64,000 nt of DNA from Populus alba (lineage: Eukaryota; Streptophyta; Magnoliopsida; Malpighiales; Salicaceae), in assembly GCF_005239225.2 (NCBI RefSeq), contig NC_133300.1, positions 12,801,875 to 12,865,874 on the forward strand. Reading direction: 5' to 3'. Positions 36,684 to 49,129 of this stretch are shown piece after piece; position 1 is the stretch's first letter; every line of letters begins with the position of its first letter. The notes under the pieces were generated by a model. The model had not been told where the DNA came from. It searched no databases and saw nothing but the letters and a program-made list of their open reading frames with translations. A program made the translations under genes and the position numbers.

Positions 36684-38590
36684 TCACTTCTCTTTGCCTT
36701 CAATGGTACCTGTGCTATCATATGCAACAGAATTGCTTCTCAAATACATGTTGCAGGTTTTGGAAACTCTAGCACTTCCCGTGGCTCCTACTCCAAGAAA
36801 ATCTATAAATGGTGGTGATGTAGTAGTGATCTCAAAGGAGCTAGCTTCTGTGTTCTCTGCAACTGATAGCGATGATGATGACGGTTCACTTACTGTGGCT
36901 TGAGTTGCTGATGATGCCATGGAGTCTGAAAAACCTGGAAAGTGACGGTTGCTTGATTGTTGCATGGCATGGAAAACAGTGCAGGTGTCACTATCTCGTA
37001 GCATATTGTAGTGCATCTGGTGACCTGCTAATTTTTAATTGGCCCATATGAAAGATGAGAAATATAATAAACAAAGGATTTCACCATATTAGCTGCTCCA
37101 ATAACTCGTCTAAATGAGAGTAAAATTTTATGAAAGGAAAAGAAAGTTAATAACACTTCATGGGTCTTTGGCTAATGTATTTCTGTCCAATTGGTGTTTA
37201 GAATTACCGATTGCTGCTCTAAAAATCTCAAAAAAGAAGGAAAAACTTTAAACATTAAAAGAATAACATAGGAAACGAATGCTATTCTCTGACAAAGAAC
37301 TTGAACCAAATCAGAGGACTAAATGAACACGAAAATTAACCACACCGAGCTTTAAAATGTGAGGACAAGGCTTGATGTAAGTAAACATGGAAGAATGTGC
37401 TAAATTTGATGTAAAGATGCCAATGTGAGGAAGCACAGAAGCCCAGATGCACAAAATGCATAGAATTAATGAGACAATGTAGAAAGTGGAATGACAAAAG
37501 GGACAAACCTGAAAGGAATCTAGATGTCTCTTCTGCAAGAGATCCATGGCGACTTCTAGAAAACAAGAGTCCTGCAGTCATCTTGCCGTAGGTACTATTA
37601 GAGCCACCAATCAGAGGTGAAAAGGGGAGGCAAGATGGCTTGATGATTCTGCTATTGCAGATAATGTTAGAGGTGGGATCTGTGTTCTTGACTGTATTTC
37701 TGCTCACGGAATCACCAGCTTTGTCTACCCTTCTTTGAACAGCTTGAGTACGCTTTCTCCTCCTGTAAATGCAGGATTGCTCTCTGTATTTCCTAGCCAT
37801 TACAACATGCCAGTGATTTTTAACAGCATTATCAGTCCTCCCTGAGAAAAATCGAGCAATCAAGGCCCATTTGTTACCATAAACTCTATGAGCTGCCATT
37901 AGCCTTTCTTCTTCTTCTTCATTAAAAGCTGTTCTGTTGATCTTTGGATTCAACTGATTGAACCATCTCAATCTACAGCTCTTACCTTCAAACTCAACAA
38001 AGATGACAAGTAAAACAAAACGTGCACAATAATCAGAGCTATTAAAAACCAGCCAAAAAAAAAATTGATGTGGACTTGCAGCTTCTTTTATTACCTGATC
38101 TTCCTCGCAGCTTTTCTGCTATAAGGTTCCAGTTCTGAGGTCCATAAAGAGCAACAAGTTCCTTGAGTTCAGAGTCTTCTGCTGGTCTCCAATGCCCTCT
38201 ATTACAAATCTTCGGCTCCCTACCTTCCATTATCTCTTTCCCATTCACTAAACTCTCCTCTATGTTTTCTATACGTGCAGCCTTGTGTTTTTGTTCTTTC
38301 CCACCATGACCAACTTCTTCACTGCACTGGTTATTCTCCAACCTATTGCTGCAGCATTTTCCTTCTAGGGCAAAACCCCTTTGGCCCATGTCAAAACACA
38401 CGGAGGAGCAAATATTCAGTGGCATTCTACTGTTAGGATCAACAGAGAGAGAACCCATGTCATTAAGAGTTTCCATTGCTGATGAGTCGCAAGGTGTATA
38501 AGTAGTAGAGGTGGTACAATGACTGGGAATGCCATCATTTTCTTGGTGACAACAAGTGATGTTGTGAGAGTGTTGCAAGGTCATCTCCAT
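36684..38590 (-). CDS. R2R3-MYB transcription factor, subgroup 21 (LOF/MYB105/MYB117-like), 3 exons
   Basis: Nuclear DNA-binding regulator. Exons on the minus strand: 38590-38095, 37985-37509, 37024-36684; GT-AG introns; 1314 nt gives 437 aa. The first intron splits GRSG/GKSCRLRWFNQLNP inside R2, the usual position in this family. R2 (about 131-179) has its three Trp (GHW, NW, RW). R3 (about 180-233) starts INRTAFNEEEEERLMAAHRV, with Phe in place of the first Trp, and continues GRTDNAVKNHWHVVMARKYR. These strings match subgroup 21, which includes LOF1, MYB52/54 and MYB105/117, factors in organ boundaries and secondary wall formation. A C-terminal PPFIDFLGVGATG is also typical. The N-terminal 130 residues are poorly conserved. 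The 3' exon is confirmed by frame at both ends. The exact orthologue is not assigned. Confidence 0.92.
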
Positions 38591-38940
38591 AGGCCAAAAA
38601 GGGAAAAACTAGAGCAGGAGAAAACAGTGAAAGAAAGCAGTGGAGATTGGAAGGAAAGCATGGAAGCAAAGCAAGCTCTGCAAATGTGTGTGTTTTTGTT
38701 CTTGTTGTAACAGAAATCCTCACGGCCTCTCTTCCTGCCCTGCCAAGCAGTTCCGCTGCTCTGACCTCTAATTTGACTCTTTCTCTATCACATTACCTCA
38801 CAGCGCGTGTATAACAACAACTTACAAATACGGTTCAGTTTTTTTTTATCAGGTCTCCACAGCCTCACAAACTGATCCACCGGAGTCCGGACCCTTGAGT
38901 TGTACATCAAACGCCTCCCTGCAAATACGGTTAGTTTTGA
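38591..38940. other. upstream region of the MYB gene
   Basis: Leader and promoter of the minus-strand MYB gene are expected here. No definite TATA box was identified. No other gene. Confidence 0.4.
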
Positions 38941-40379
38941 TGTCCTAAGTTAAAAAATTAAAAATATATTTTTTTAATATATTTTTAAATAAAAAACATT
39001 TTAACAATATCAATCATCTGCGAGTGGTACTGGTAACAATGATTTTAACATTTTCTCACTCACACGTGTGCATGTCATCTCTCCTGTCAGTTGTGATGTC
39101 ACAGACTACACATGTAAACAGTTCAGGGGGGCTGTAGTTTACCTTGACAAAAGAAGGATACCACGATGCTGAGACCGGTAGCAGCAGTTTTATAAGAAAT
39201 TAATTATTTTTATTTTTATTTTTATTTTTTTAATATACTAATATTTAAAATTATTTTTAAAAAAATATATTTTTGATATATTTTAAAAAAATACTTTAAA
39301 AAATAAATATTATCAATCTCAAACACCCTCAAGTATTATTTTGATAATTGTTATAGACATACTAAAAAGTCTAGTGTCATATCCATTAATAAAAAAGATT
39401 AGCACCCATAAGTGATTTACAAAAAAAATATTAGCGTCTAATTGAAAAGGCATGTATCATACTTACGTAGCTATTAGAGACAAAGCTTAGCACCTCACTA
39501 ATCTCTAGAAAATATTTACACTACATTGTGGTATGTTCTAAAACTAGATGCCTTGAGGATTTGGACAAGAGTTGGATTTGGTATGTGATTTGTTGTTAGT
39601 CTAAGGCCCATAATATAGTAGATAGGCGATCCACCGGGCAAAGGTCCATTAGCGGGTTGTCCAAAGAGACATCCACAAGGACAAGGGTGCCTTATTTGCT
39701 ATATTTTCTTCTATTTTTAAAAAATACTAGTTAAAATGATCTAAAAGCTGCAAAAAAAAAAAAAAAAAGCTGATATAGGCTTTAGAGATTTGAAGCTTTA
39801 ATAATTCTATACTGGCTAAATAGGTACATAGGTTAATGGATTGACGAAGCATGTAAAAAAAAGAAGAAGATAGAATTAGAATTTTTTAAGCCCTCATGTT
39901 ATAACCTTTAATTACTGAGAAAAATCTAAAAATTCTAATGGTGAAAGTTGACCTAAAAATCAATTAAAAGTTAAAAAAAATATCCAAATATAGCTTGGAA
40001 AATATTTAAAATTGCAAAAACAATATTTTCTAAGTCTAATTTAAGAAGCTTTTTTAACCTTAATTGGTTTTAATTAGCCAAACTTGTATAGAAATTGATT
40101 TATAGAATCTTCTGACCAAATTTAAACCCGATTCAACAATTAAATCTATAATTATAACTTCTTCTGTTTTTGTTAGATCAGTCATTTTCCATGTAAGGAC
40201 TTCTTCTCAAACTTTATCATATCTATATGATTTATAAACACATCCATAAAACTTTCAACGTCATACTTCTCATGTTAGTAAGGTGCTTAAGGCAAAGTAT
40301 TACTCTCATACTAGTGTTATCTATTAAGAATTAGTAGTCTAAGATTAACTTGCTTAAAGAAGTATGAGGGAGTTAATGT
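38941..40379. other. intergenic with MITE fragments
   Basis: Short pieces of the AT-rich MITE family lie at about 38945-39005 and 39195-39330 (AATTATTTTTAAAAAAATAT and ACACCCTCAAG). The remainder is AT-rich with no gene seen. Confidence 0.4.
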
Positions 40380-41080
40380 TATGATCGATGAAGGGTTTTC
40401 ACTAATTGCTGGGAATAGAAAAAATATAACTTGTAGGAGTCCAATGTTGGACGAAAATGAAACAATTTATATTCTCATTGATCAGGATTCAAGAAGGTTG
40501 AATTGACCTCTACTGCAATCAGTTTTCTCTATCCATTAATTGAGTCAAATAGCTGGTAAGCCTTTGATTTTTAAAAGAAATATTAATCTCATGAGAGCAC
40601 CATAGAATTTCTCGAAGAAACTTAAATTACAAGTCCAAAACACTCAAGTTCCTAATTATTTCTCATGTAGCAAAATTTGGAAAATAGTCATTCCTCCAAC
40701 ATGAAGAGCTTTGTTGTGGAGATTAGCTGAAGGAAATGTTCCTACAAACAACTGATGGTGTTTTTAAATTGTTGTGGAGTCAAAGCAGAATCCATTAATC
40801 ACTTGTTTTGGAATCTGTGTAATTAGGAAAATTATTTAGAGGATGCTTCCCTCAATACCTTCTTTTTATCAGTAATGATGTATCGTCTTTGGAAAAATGA
40901 TTCGGCTTCAACTTGAATAATCTTGTCAGCGAGTTATGTGAGCAATGGGTAATGGTTTTATGCATCATTTAGAAATCTAGAAAAGCATGCACTTTTTATA
41001 ATTACAAACCATGTGCTCATAGAATCATGGCTGCAACTAAGAATTTTCGGTTTGGATATAAAAAAAAAAAAAAAAAAGAA
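40380..41080 (+). mobile_element. LINE 3' fragment with zinc-knuckle domain and poly(A)
   Basis: The plus strand encodes pieces of the zf-RVT-like domain at the end of plant LINE ORF2: KIWKIVIPP, RALLWRLAEGNVPTN, and after a frame change CGVKAESINHLFWN. It ends with an 18-base poly-A at about 41060-41078, consistent with a 5'-truncated LINE insertion. Several stops are present. The last 330 bp recur at 41948-42275. Confidence 0.65.
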
Positions 41081-41947
41081 TAGTTTGATGGGACTAGCAT
41101 GTTGATGTTGATGAAGCACAATCAATGTTGTATGATCTTGGTTTGGTCAGAGATACTAGAGCTAAAATCAAATAGCTTGGGTGTTCTTAACATTGTCCGA
41201 ACACAAACTAGTGAACCTTTATGCTGGGTATCATACCCTTGTGAGAGCGCCGCGTCGCAACGACCCTTCCCGAAGTAGGGATTTATGTCGGGGTCTTTGT
41301 TTTGTGAAAAAAAAGAGTTGCCACCTAGTATTATGGTCACTAAGAAACCTAACTGGTTTTTAGAAATTCTAAGACGAGGGACTGATTGCGTAAACGGAAG
41401 GTTTTAGCACCCCTAGTACGCCTTACCTAAAATAAGCTGATTTACCTTTAATTTGTCTTATAATTGCTATGGAGTTGGTATTTTCTAATTCTATCAGTTT
41501 TTCTAGGCTAAGTTCACTACGATGAACAAGCTAGGGCTCAAAGTCTAAAGAGAAAGAACCATTGGCCAATGTGGATTATACCTTAGATATGTCTACAAAT
41601 AACCAAGGAGAACTAATGCAAATCTCTTAAAATTTGTGGTTAATTCAAATTAAACTTGCAACTAGTGGATTAGGAAACAACTAAAATAGAAATTCAAGGA
41701 GATTCAGTATGCTTAAAATCTCACTTTTCCCTTGGTATTTCAAGTGTTATTAACTTGTAATTACAAGACTAAATTAGAAATCTAAGGAAATTCAGAGCAC
41801 TTTAAAAGCTTATTTTTACCTTAGTATTTCATACTTTCACGGCTCGTAAATCATGGAATCAAAAATTAAAATGTCTCAAACTATAATTGAGGCTTGTTTC
41901 AAGAATGTGTAATTAAATTGTTCTAAATAACATATTGGGCATAAATC
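41081..41947. other. intergenic with LTR-like remnant
   Basis: Between the two LINE-derived copies. The segment 41220-41450 (GCCGCGTCGCAACGACCCTT, CTAAGACGAGGGACTGATTG, AGCACCCCTAGTACGCCTTA) resembles a recurrent poplar LTR-retrotransposon non-coding sequence that I recall. No PBS or second LTR was found. Confidence 0.35.
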
Positions 41948-42275
41948 TACCTTTATGGTGTTTTTAAATTGTTGTGGAGTCGAAGCAGAATCCATTAATC
42001 ACCTTTTTTGGAATCTGCATAATTAGGAAAATTATTTGGAGGATGCTTCCCTCAATAACTTCTTTTTATCACTAATGATGCATCGTCTTAGGAAAAATGA
42101 TTCGGCTGCAGCTTGAATAACCTTACCAACGAGTTGTGTGAGCAATGGGTAATGGTTTTATGCATCATTTAGAAATCTAGAAAAGCATGCACTTTCTATA
42201 ATTAAAAACCATGTGTTCATAGAATCATACCTACATCTAAAAATTTTTGGTTTGGATATAAAAAAGAGAATAATA
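41948..42275 (+). repeat. second copy of LINE 3' segment
   Basis: Aligns with 40753-41080 over its whole length with scattered substitutions (both contain TGGTGTTTTTAAATTGTTGT and AATCTAGAAAAGCATGCACT). It lacks the upstream ORF2 part and the long poly-A. Confidence 0.8.
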
Positions 42276-42339
42276 TGCAGGATCAGACTAGCTCCCCATC
42301 TAGGATCGTAGTCATGGCTTTTATAAATATTGATAAAAT

Positions 42340-43960
42340 AATATAATGGATAATATTTGTTTTCAAATATTAAGACGGTGACATATTAGATCAATCCGAG
42401 TTAACCTGTCAAATCTTTGACATTTATCATGAGACCATGATAACCCTATAGAAAGTAAATCAAAATAAATTATGAAAGTCAATTCATAATTAACCTTGTA
42501 TTGAAAGATGAAATCAAAAAAATTGAATTAAAAAAAAAAGATAAAAAAACTACCCGGGTCAACTCGGCTTAACTTGTCAAACCAACAACTTGAGTCATAA
42601 GATTAGGATAACCTCATGGAAAGTAAATAAAAACAATTATAAAGCCTAATTTTCTACTAACCTAGTGTTGAAGCTTAAAATTTAAAAAAAATGATAAAAA
42701 AACACAACTCAAGTCAATTTGGGCTAATCTATTAAACTCACGATCTAAGTCATGAGAACAAGATAATTTTAAGCAAAAAAATTACAAAGCTCCATTCCAA
42801 ACAAATCTAATTTTGAAGATTAAAATCGATGAAAAAAAAACTAAATCCTTGAGACCGGGATAACTCTATAACAAAAAAATTGAAAACAATTATGAAAATC
42901 AATTTCCAAATAACCTAATATTGAAAGATAAAATTGAAAAAAAAACTAAATAAAAAAAAAGATTAAAAAAGACACAAAAAGAAATGAACTGAGTCAATCC
43001 AAGTTAACGTACCAAACTCACAACTTGGATCATGAGATCGAGATAACCCCATAAAAATTAAATAAAAAAAGCTAAAAAAAAAATATTTGAGTTGTTGGAG
43101 AGTGGAATTGGAAAACAAATCAATTAAAAAATGACAAAAAGAAACAAACCAAGTTAACTCAAGTTAACATACAAAACTCACAACTTGAGTCATGAAACTA
43201 GGATAATCTTATAAAAATTAAATCAAAAAATAATTATGAGGCCTAATTAAAATAAAAAATATTCAATTAAAAAAGACCCAAAAAATAAATAAATATAGCT
43301 CAAGTCAACTTGTCAAGCCTGCGACTCGAGTCATAACATCAAGATAATTTCTTAGAAAGAAAATCAAAAAATAATTACGAAACTCTATTTACAATCAAAA
43401 ATATTTTTGAATGTAACAAAAAAATACTCAAGTCATAGAGAGCTATTTTGTATTGTTATTCAACTCGGTTTAATTAGTCAACCTTGAAATCTCTCAACCC
43501 GACTCATTGTCTATATTAAGTTTAAAATTAAACTACGTAAAAATTACTTCAACATGATCTAGTCGATTTGGTCAATTCAAAAATAAATTGGTTGTCCGGT
43601 AAAAAATATATGAGGATAAAATCAATAGCAAAAAAATAAAATCTTATTACCCCACTCCTTGTCTAGCCAGAGTTTAAAATTAAATTATGTTGGAGTTGCC
43701 TCAACGTGAATAAGTTGACATGGCCTATCCAAAACAATCCGACCAACCAACAAAAAAAGTTTAAGGGTGAAATTTTGAAAAAAAATAAAATCGGTGGAAA
43801 AAAAAACTTTCAACCTGACTCCTTGCTTGACTCGAGTTTGAAATCAAACCATGCAGGAATTGGCCCGATGTGACCTAGTCAACTTAGCCAATTTGAAAAT
43901 AACTCAGACGAGTGTTAAATAAATTATAAGAAAAAAATTGAGAAAAAAAAAAAACACACT
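42340..43960. repeat. degenerate minisatellite array, about 160-bp unit
   Basis: The core CATGAGACCatGATAACC (variants) recurs near 42428, 42595, 42750, 42850, 43031, 43191 and 43331, usually 140-180 bp apart. Between cores are AACTCAAGTCAACT-like phrases and poly-A tracts (GAAATTGAAAAAAA). The unit is the reverse complement of the repeats at 45-46 and 59.9-60.7 kb. No coding potential. Confidence 0.65.
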
Positions 43961-44187
43961 AAAACGGGTACATTGCACCCCACTTTTTAAAAATAGTTCA
44001 ATTAGATGTTCCTCTTTCTTTCTTATTTAAGCAATCCCAGTTTTTCATTAAAAAACAAATAATGTATAAAAATAGAAGCGACAATAAATTTAGCTTCATA
44101 AGAGTATAACAATCAACTAAATTATATATCTGCTAACAAAATTACATAATACATAACACACATTATATTAATCATCTGGTTCTAGAC

Positions 44188-44515
44188 CATAGTTTTAAGA
44201 CCCGACCCGGTGGTCGGCCCGGGTTCCGGATTTGGATCGGGTCGCCGGGTCGGCTGGGTCAAAATTTATTTTTTAATTTTTTAAAAAAAAATCAAAACAA
44301 CGTCGTTTTAGCAAAAAAAAACAAAAATAATAAAAGTTAACGGGTTTGCGGCCAAGTCTTGACCGGCTCTTGCCAGGTCAACCGGGTCCCGGGTCGACCG
44401 GGTCTGTCCGAGCCAATTGCCAAGCGGGTTTTGGCCTCCACCCGGACCGGTCCCATGCCTGGATCGGTCGGGTCCCGGGTCGACCCGCCGGGCCAGTCCG
44501 GATTTTAAAACTATG
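44188..44515. mobile_element. GC-rich hAT-type MITE with 8-bp TSD
   Basis: A 328-bp element starting CATAGTTTTAAGACCCG and ending CCGGATTTTAAAACTATG, which form terminal inverted repeats (CATAGTTTTAA shared). It is flanked by identical TTCTAGAC at 44180-44187 and 44516-44523. An 8-bp duplication is typical of hAT transposons. The interior is very GC-rich and palindromic (GGGTCCCGGGTCGACC) apart from an A-rich centre, in sharp contrast with its surroundings. It encodes no transposase; a 74-codon frame within it is accidental. Confidence 0.85.
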
Positions 44516-44523
44516 TTCTAGAC

Positions 44524-44999
44524 TAAAATCACCAAAATACTTATTATTAACTGCAAACTTAAAACCCTAAAAAATATATAATACTAACCACATAAAAGAT
44601 TTGAGTTACAATTAACAATAATATGAGAATGCTAGTTAATTAAATATAAAATTGGGACATTTAAGTAAAAAAAAGTAATCCCAAATACATATGATGGCTC
44701 TCATTTTTCGAAGTAATAACATGAGAATATAAAGGGTTTCGTTCCCCTTAACATCACCAAGCCCATAATAACATCGAATCTAAGGGGTTAGCCCATTGTT
44801 ATTTACATTCTTCACTGTTTCTTTCTAAAATGTTTCGCCCGAAACAGAACAAATTTTTATACATTTAAAAATATTCCAAAAACACAAAATTATGGTGTTT
44901 TCTGATTCATATTCCTATAATCGTATAAACAAATCAGCACCTCAATTTAAAAAAAAAAATTAAAAACTTTTCTCCTCTTGTTTTTTTTTTTTAAAATTT
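44524..44999. other. intergenic, nothing recognised
   Basis: AT-rich DNA between the MITE and the tandem repeat. No gene seen. Confidence 0.4.
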
Positions 45000-46085
45000 A
45001 TTTTTTAAATTTTTTTTCTTTCAATTTTATCCTTCAATATTTTATTAATTTTAAAGTGATCATCATATTTATTTCAATCTTTTTATATGAAATTATCGTA
45101 ATCTAAAATAAACATCTGAACATTTGATTGATACTCAATTTTTACAAACATTTATTTTTATTACCATATCATAAAATAAAAAAATAGTTTCAAAAAAAAA
45201 TTACTTTCAAACCCAATAAAATCTATAATCCAGGTTGCGAGTTTTGCAAGTTAAAATGCAAAGACCTAGGTTGATCTAATATATAATTATCTCAGTATTT
45301 TTAAAAAAATATTATCTTCAAAGTTTTATAAAGTCAAACCACACTTTTACCGATCGTTAGAATTGTCTTTAGACCCTTCAAATCAATTGGATTATGTGGC
45401 GTCAACTCCAGTGCGGGTTAATTTTAAACCTGGACTAAGTAAGAAGTTAGGTCAGGAGATTTTAAGGTTGGCTTGTTGGATCCGATTTAATAATATTGCC
45501 AAATAGTATCCTTTTTATGTATATAAAAAACTCTATCTTTCCAAAAAAAATTTCAATTGAATCATTTTTTTTTATCAATTTCATCCTTCAATATTTGGTT
45601 TATTTTGAATTGATTTTTATAATTTATTTTGGTTTGCTTTTTAGAAGGTTATTTCGATCTCCAACAAACATCCTATTATTTAACTGATGTTTAATTTTAC
45701 GAGCGTCTATTTTTGTTATCATATTATTAAGTAAAAAATAGTTTAACACAACAAAGTTGATGATGTGGAGTTCATGATCTGGATTGCAGGTTTGGTGGGT
45801 TAAGCTGCAAAGCCTAAGTCAATCTAATATATCGTCATCTTAATATTTTTTTAATAAAAAAAATATAATCTTGAATTTTTCTTTAAAGTAAAACCAAACT
45901 TTTTACATATCATCAAGTTATTTTTGGATCCATAAAGTCAACTATGTTACTTTAAGACAACTCTAATGAAGTTAATTTTAAATCAAGGTCAGAAAAAAAT
46001 CAGATCAAAATAATTCAAGGTTGATCAATCGGATGTAATAATAATATCAAATATTGAATTCTGAATATTTTTTTATATTTAAAAA
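45000..46085. repeat. two tandem copies of an approximately 555-bp AT-rich unit
   Basis: Landmarks repeat in the same order: TTATCCTTCAATATTT near 45025 against TCATCCTTCAATATTT near 45581; TGCAAAGACCTAGGTTGATC (about 45256) against TGCAAAGCCTAAGTCAATCT (about 45806); then TAATATATAATTATCTCAGT against TAATATATCGTCATCTTAAT. Copies are diverged. Related single units are at 22.6-24.0 and 59.9-60.7 kb. Confidence 0.65.
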
Positions 46086-47340
46086 AGGTTTTGATCCAAC
46101 CCGTCGCGGGTCAGAAAAATATTCTTACCAATACATTGCCTTTGACAATCTTTTACTTTGACGCTAAAATTTATCATAATCTACGTTTCCCTAGTATTGA
46201 CCTTAAATTTGATTATAATAGTAAGTTCCAGCAACCATGTTTCTGTCATCCACATAGAAGATGTGCTTCGCGAGGACGAAGGGGTCAGCCGGTGCGAACC
46301 CCCTACTTCGGCATTCAGCATCCAATATATATACACAAGGGCGGAGACAGAAATGTTTTTTTGTCCTAAACTATTAAATAAATATATAAATATTTTTTAA
46401 GATTGATTATTAACTCATATATATAAATTTTTAAAATTAATAATAAATTTTTAATTCAAATACACTATTTAAAATATTAAAAAATAAATTTAAAAGTACA
46501 TAAAATCAAAACGAAAATAAAAATAAACTCACTATTAAAGTTACATCCTTTAATGTTTTGTGGAATATAATTCATCTATAATCGAATCTGAATCGATATT
46601 GTAACAACCTTTCAACCGGGATAAAATAACAATCTCATGTCAACTGGAAAATAAAGTAATTAAATTTTTTTTCCTCTTTTAATTCCTTCTTCCTTCACTT
46701 GATTCTTCCCTAGATTAATGTTTTATAAGTTGGACTTAGTAAGTTTACAAGGTTATTCTCTCACTTCTTTTTTTTTTTCTTGGAATTTTTTTATGTTTTT
46801 CCCTTACTTTTTTCTATTTCTCTCTCGCCGTTTCTTTTCTTTCTTCTTCTATTTTACTTCTGCTCAATCGGCAACATATAAAAGGAAGGAGGAGTTGATT
46901 TGTTTTATTTTTTTAATGGCAAATAATCATTTTACTCTTAATGAGTCATTTTGTTTTTATTTGATGGTTTTTTTTTTTGTTAGCACTACCAAGTTCCGTT
47001 CATCCTAAAATCTTAACTAGATTTTATTCAATATATTTTAAGATCCCACGTAAAATTTCAACTCGATCTGATGGTCGGATTGAAAATTACATCCAATAAC
47101 ATAAAACTGATCAAATTGTCATTTTTCATCAAATTTCTAAATTTATTCAAAAATTCTGAAATTTTAACCCAAGCTAAAGCATCATATTAGAAGGCTCCAT
47201 GCAAAATTTTAAAATTTTTTGATAATTTAATTGAGAATTATAAATTTTGTTTACATAAAATTAGTTATAAAATATTGATAAAATCTTGACCTAGGCTAAA
47301 GTCCACCCCGGCCTTTGCCATGCCTCCGTTTATGTGTGTG
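46086..47340. other. intergenic, possible old DNA transposon
   Basis: The sequence ACACAAGGGCGGAGACAG near 46333 and, in reverse complement, ACACATAAACGGAGGCATGG near 47325 could be decayed terminal inverted repeats about 1 kb apart. No transposase and no convincing target duplication. T-rich frames at 46718-47008 are not genes. Confidence 0.25.
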
Positions 47341-49129
47341 TTTGTGTGTGTATCCTTATGCAGATTGTATTTAAAATAAAAAAAAAATTTCATAATCCCC
47401 TCTTGTTTGAATCAATTCGACAAATTTACTTTTGGAAAAACATTTTGGTCAAAATCAATAAAAACAATTCTAGATGATGTAGAATAAAATAAAAAAAGGT
47501 TAGCGATAACTATAATGTCATAAATTTTATTTTCATAGAATATTCACTATCACAAACATAAAAACAAATCTGCATAGAATATTTACATAAAGTAATTAAT
47601 GGAATGATTGCTTATATCATATAAAAACAACAATCTCATTCAAAAAAAAATTAAAAATTGATTGGTTTTTAATGAAGTAATATCTTAAATATAATATTAT
47701 TTATTCAATTATATTTTTTTTTTTATTAAAATTTTAAAAAATCATGAATAACATAAAAAATAAATATCTGATAATATCATAAAACATATTATAATCTCAT
47801 TTAAAAATATATTCAAAAATATTTTTCATTATTTTATTTCATTTTATTTGAACAAAAAAAAACTAAACAAATCAGATCCTGGGAAAAGAGCCGATAAGTG
47901 CGGGCCTAATGGCCTGCTCCTAGCTCTAGAAAAGTGGGCATGCGTGCAGGGACTTGCAATTGCAAGCCCATGCACTCTGCCTATTTTGTATTTTTTTTTT
48001 TTCAATTAGGGGAGTAATGACATGCTCCTGTTCAAAATTTAGTTTTTAATTTTTAAGAGAAAAACACTCATTTTTAACTATTTTTTAGCTTGAAAATACT
48101 TAAAAAAAAAATCTTTAAAATTTAAATAAATTCATTTATAACTTTAAATTTTCAAAATAAATTAGTTAAAACTGAAGAACTAATCCGAATAAAAAACATT
48201 TAGAATCCCTAGTTTATTTTTTGAAAAATAAAGATAAAATAAATTTCAATAAAACTTCTCTTGTTAAAAGAAAATCATTGACATTAAGATCGTCATTTAT
48301 ATAACTTGGTGACAACCGAAAAAATATTATCTCTTTTTTTTGTTTTTCAATAACTTTCTTTAAAACAAGAAGACTAAGAATTGAAAAAAAATTAAATTTG
48401 AATCAAAATTGAAATTTCAAAAACTAAAGGAACCACTAAGAAAGGAAAAGGAAAATAGAGGGACTACAAAAAACTTATAGCATGAATTCTACATTTGAAA
48501 CTTGATTGTACTTTGTTTGACACTTTGGTCCTATTCTTTTGAATTGTGTCTTCCTATAACAAACTTGAAGAAATTAATCATCAATTTAATCATAAATGAT
48601 ATAATTGAAAAGAAAAGGAAATTGATGATCAAATTGAAAAAAAGGCTTTAATCCACATTAAATTATAAGACATTGCGCAGTGTTTATACAGTGAAACGGA
48701 CACGGGATTTAGGTTTTGTTATTAATATTAATTAATTAATTAATGAGTTACAAAGTGTATTGGACCACTTCGACGTGGAATAATCTAGCAAGTTTTTATT
48801 CATGAAGTATCACTGGGCTTGCAGTCTTGCCCACTTGCAAAAAAATTTATAACAAGGCCAAGCCTATCAGCATCTTCTTGAAGCCCATTTATCTTTATGT
48901 TTTGAAATGGTTGTGGAAAAAAAATTATTTTAAATTATTTTTTAATATTTTAAAATTTTTTATGTATTTATATTCAAAATATTTTTTAAAAAATAAAAAT
49001 AATATATATATATATATAATTTTATAATTGTATCATGATTTTTAAAAAAAAATTATTATGGCTTTGGCTTAAACACATGTACACACCAATGGGAAATAAT
49101 GTATATCTAGATCCATTACAAAACTTGTT
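47341..49129. other. intergenic, AT-rich
   Basis: No coding sequence recognised. Contains the palindrome at 47944-47975. Short Phe/Lys/Ile-rich frames (for example 48827-49027) reflect base composition. Confidence 0.4.
47944..47975. repeat. 32-bp near-perfect palindrome
   Basis: The two 16-base halves, GTGCAGGGACTTGCAA and TTGCAAGCCCATGCAC, are inverted complements with two mismatches and no loop. The inner CTTGCAATTGCAAG is exact. Could be the core of a decayed inverted-repeat element. Confidence 0.7.

Noticed and set aside
42340..43960. Regularly spaced repeats that might suggest a CRISPR-like array
   Set aside because: Units are long, degenerate and AT-rich with no uniform repeat or unique spacers, in eukaryotic DNA; it is a minisatellite-like repeat.
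44346..44570. 74-codon GC-rich open frame
   Set aside because: Lies almost wholly within the hAT-type MITE and reads its palindromic GC-rich repeats; no protein similarity.
46718..47008. 96-codon Phe-rich frame that looks membrane-like
   Set aside because: Result of T-rich composition; no conserved motif or gene structure.
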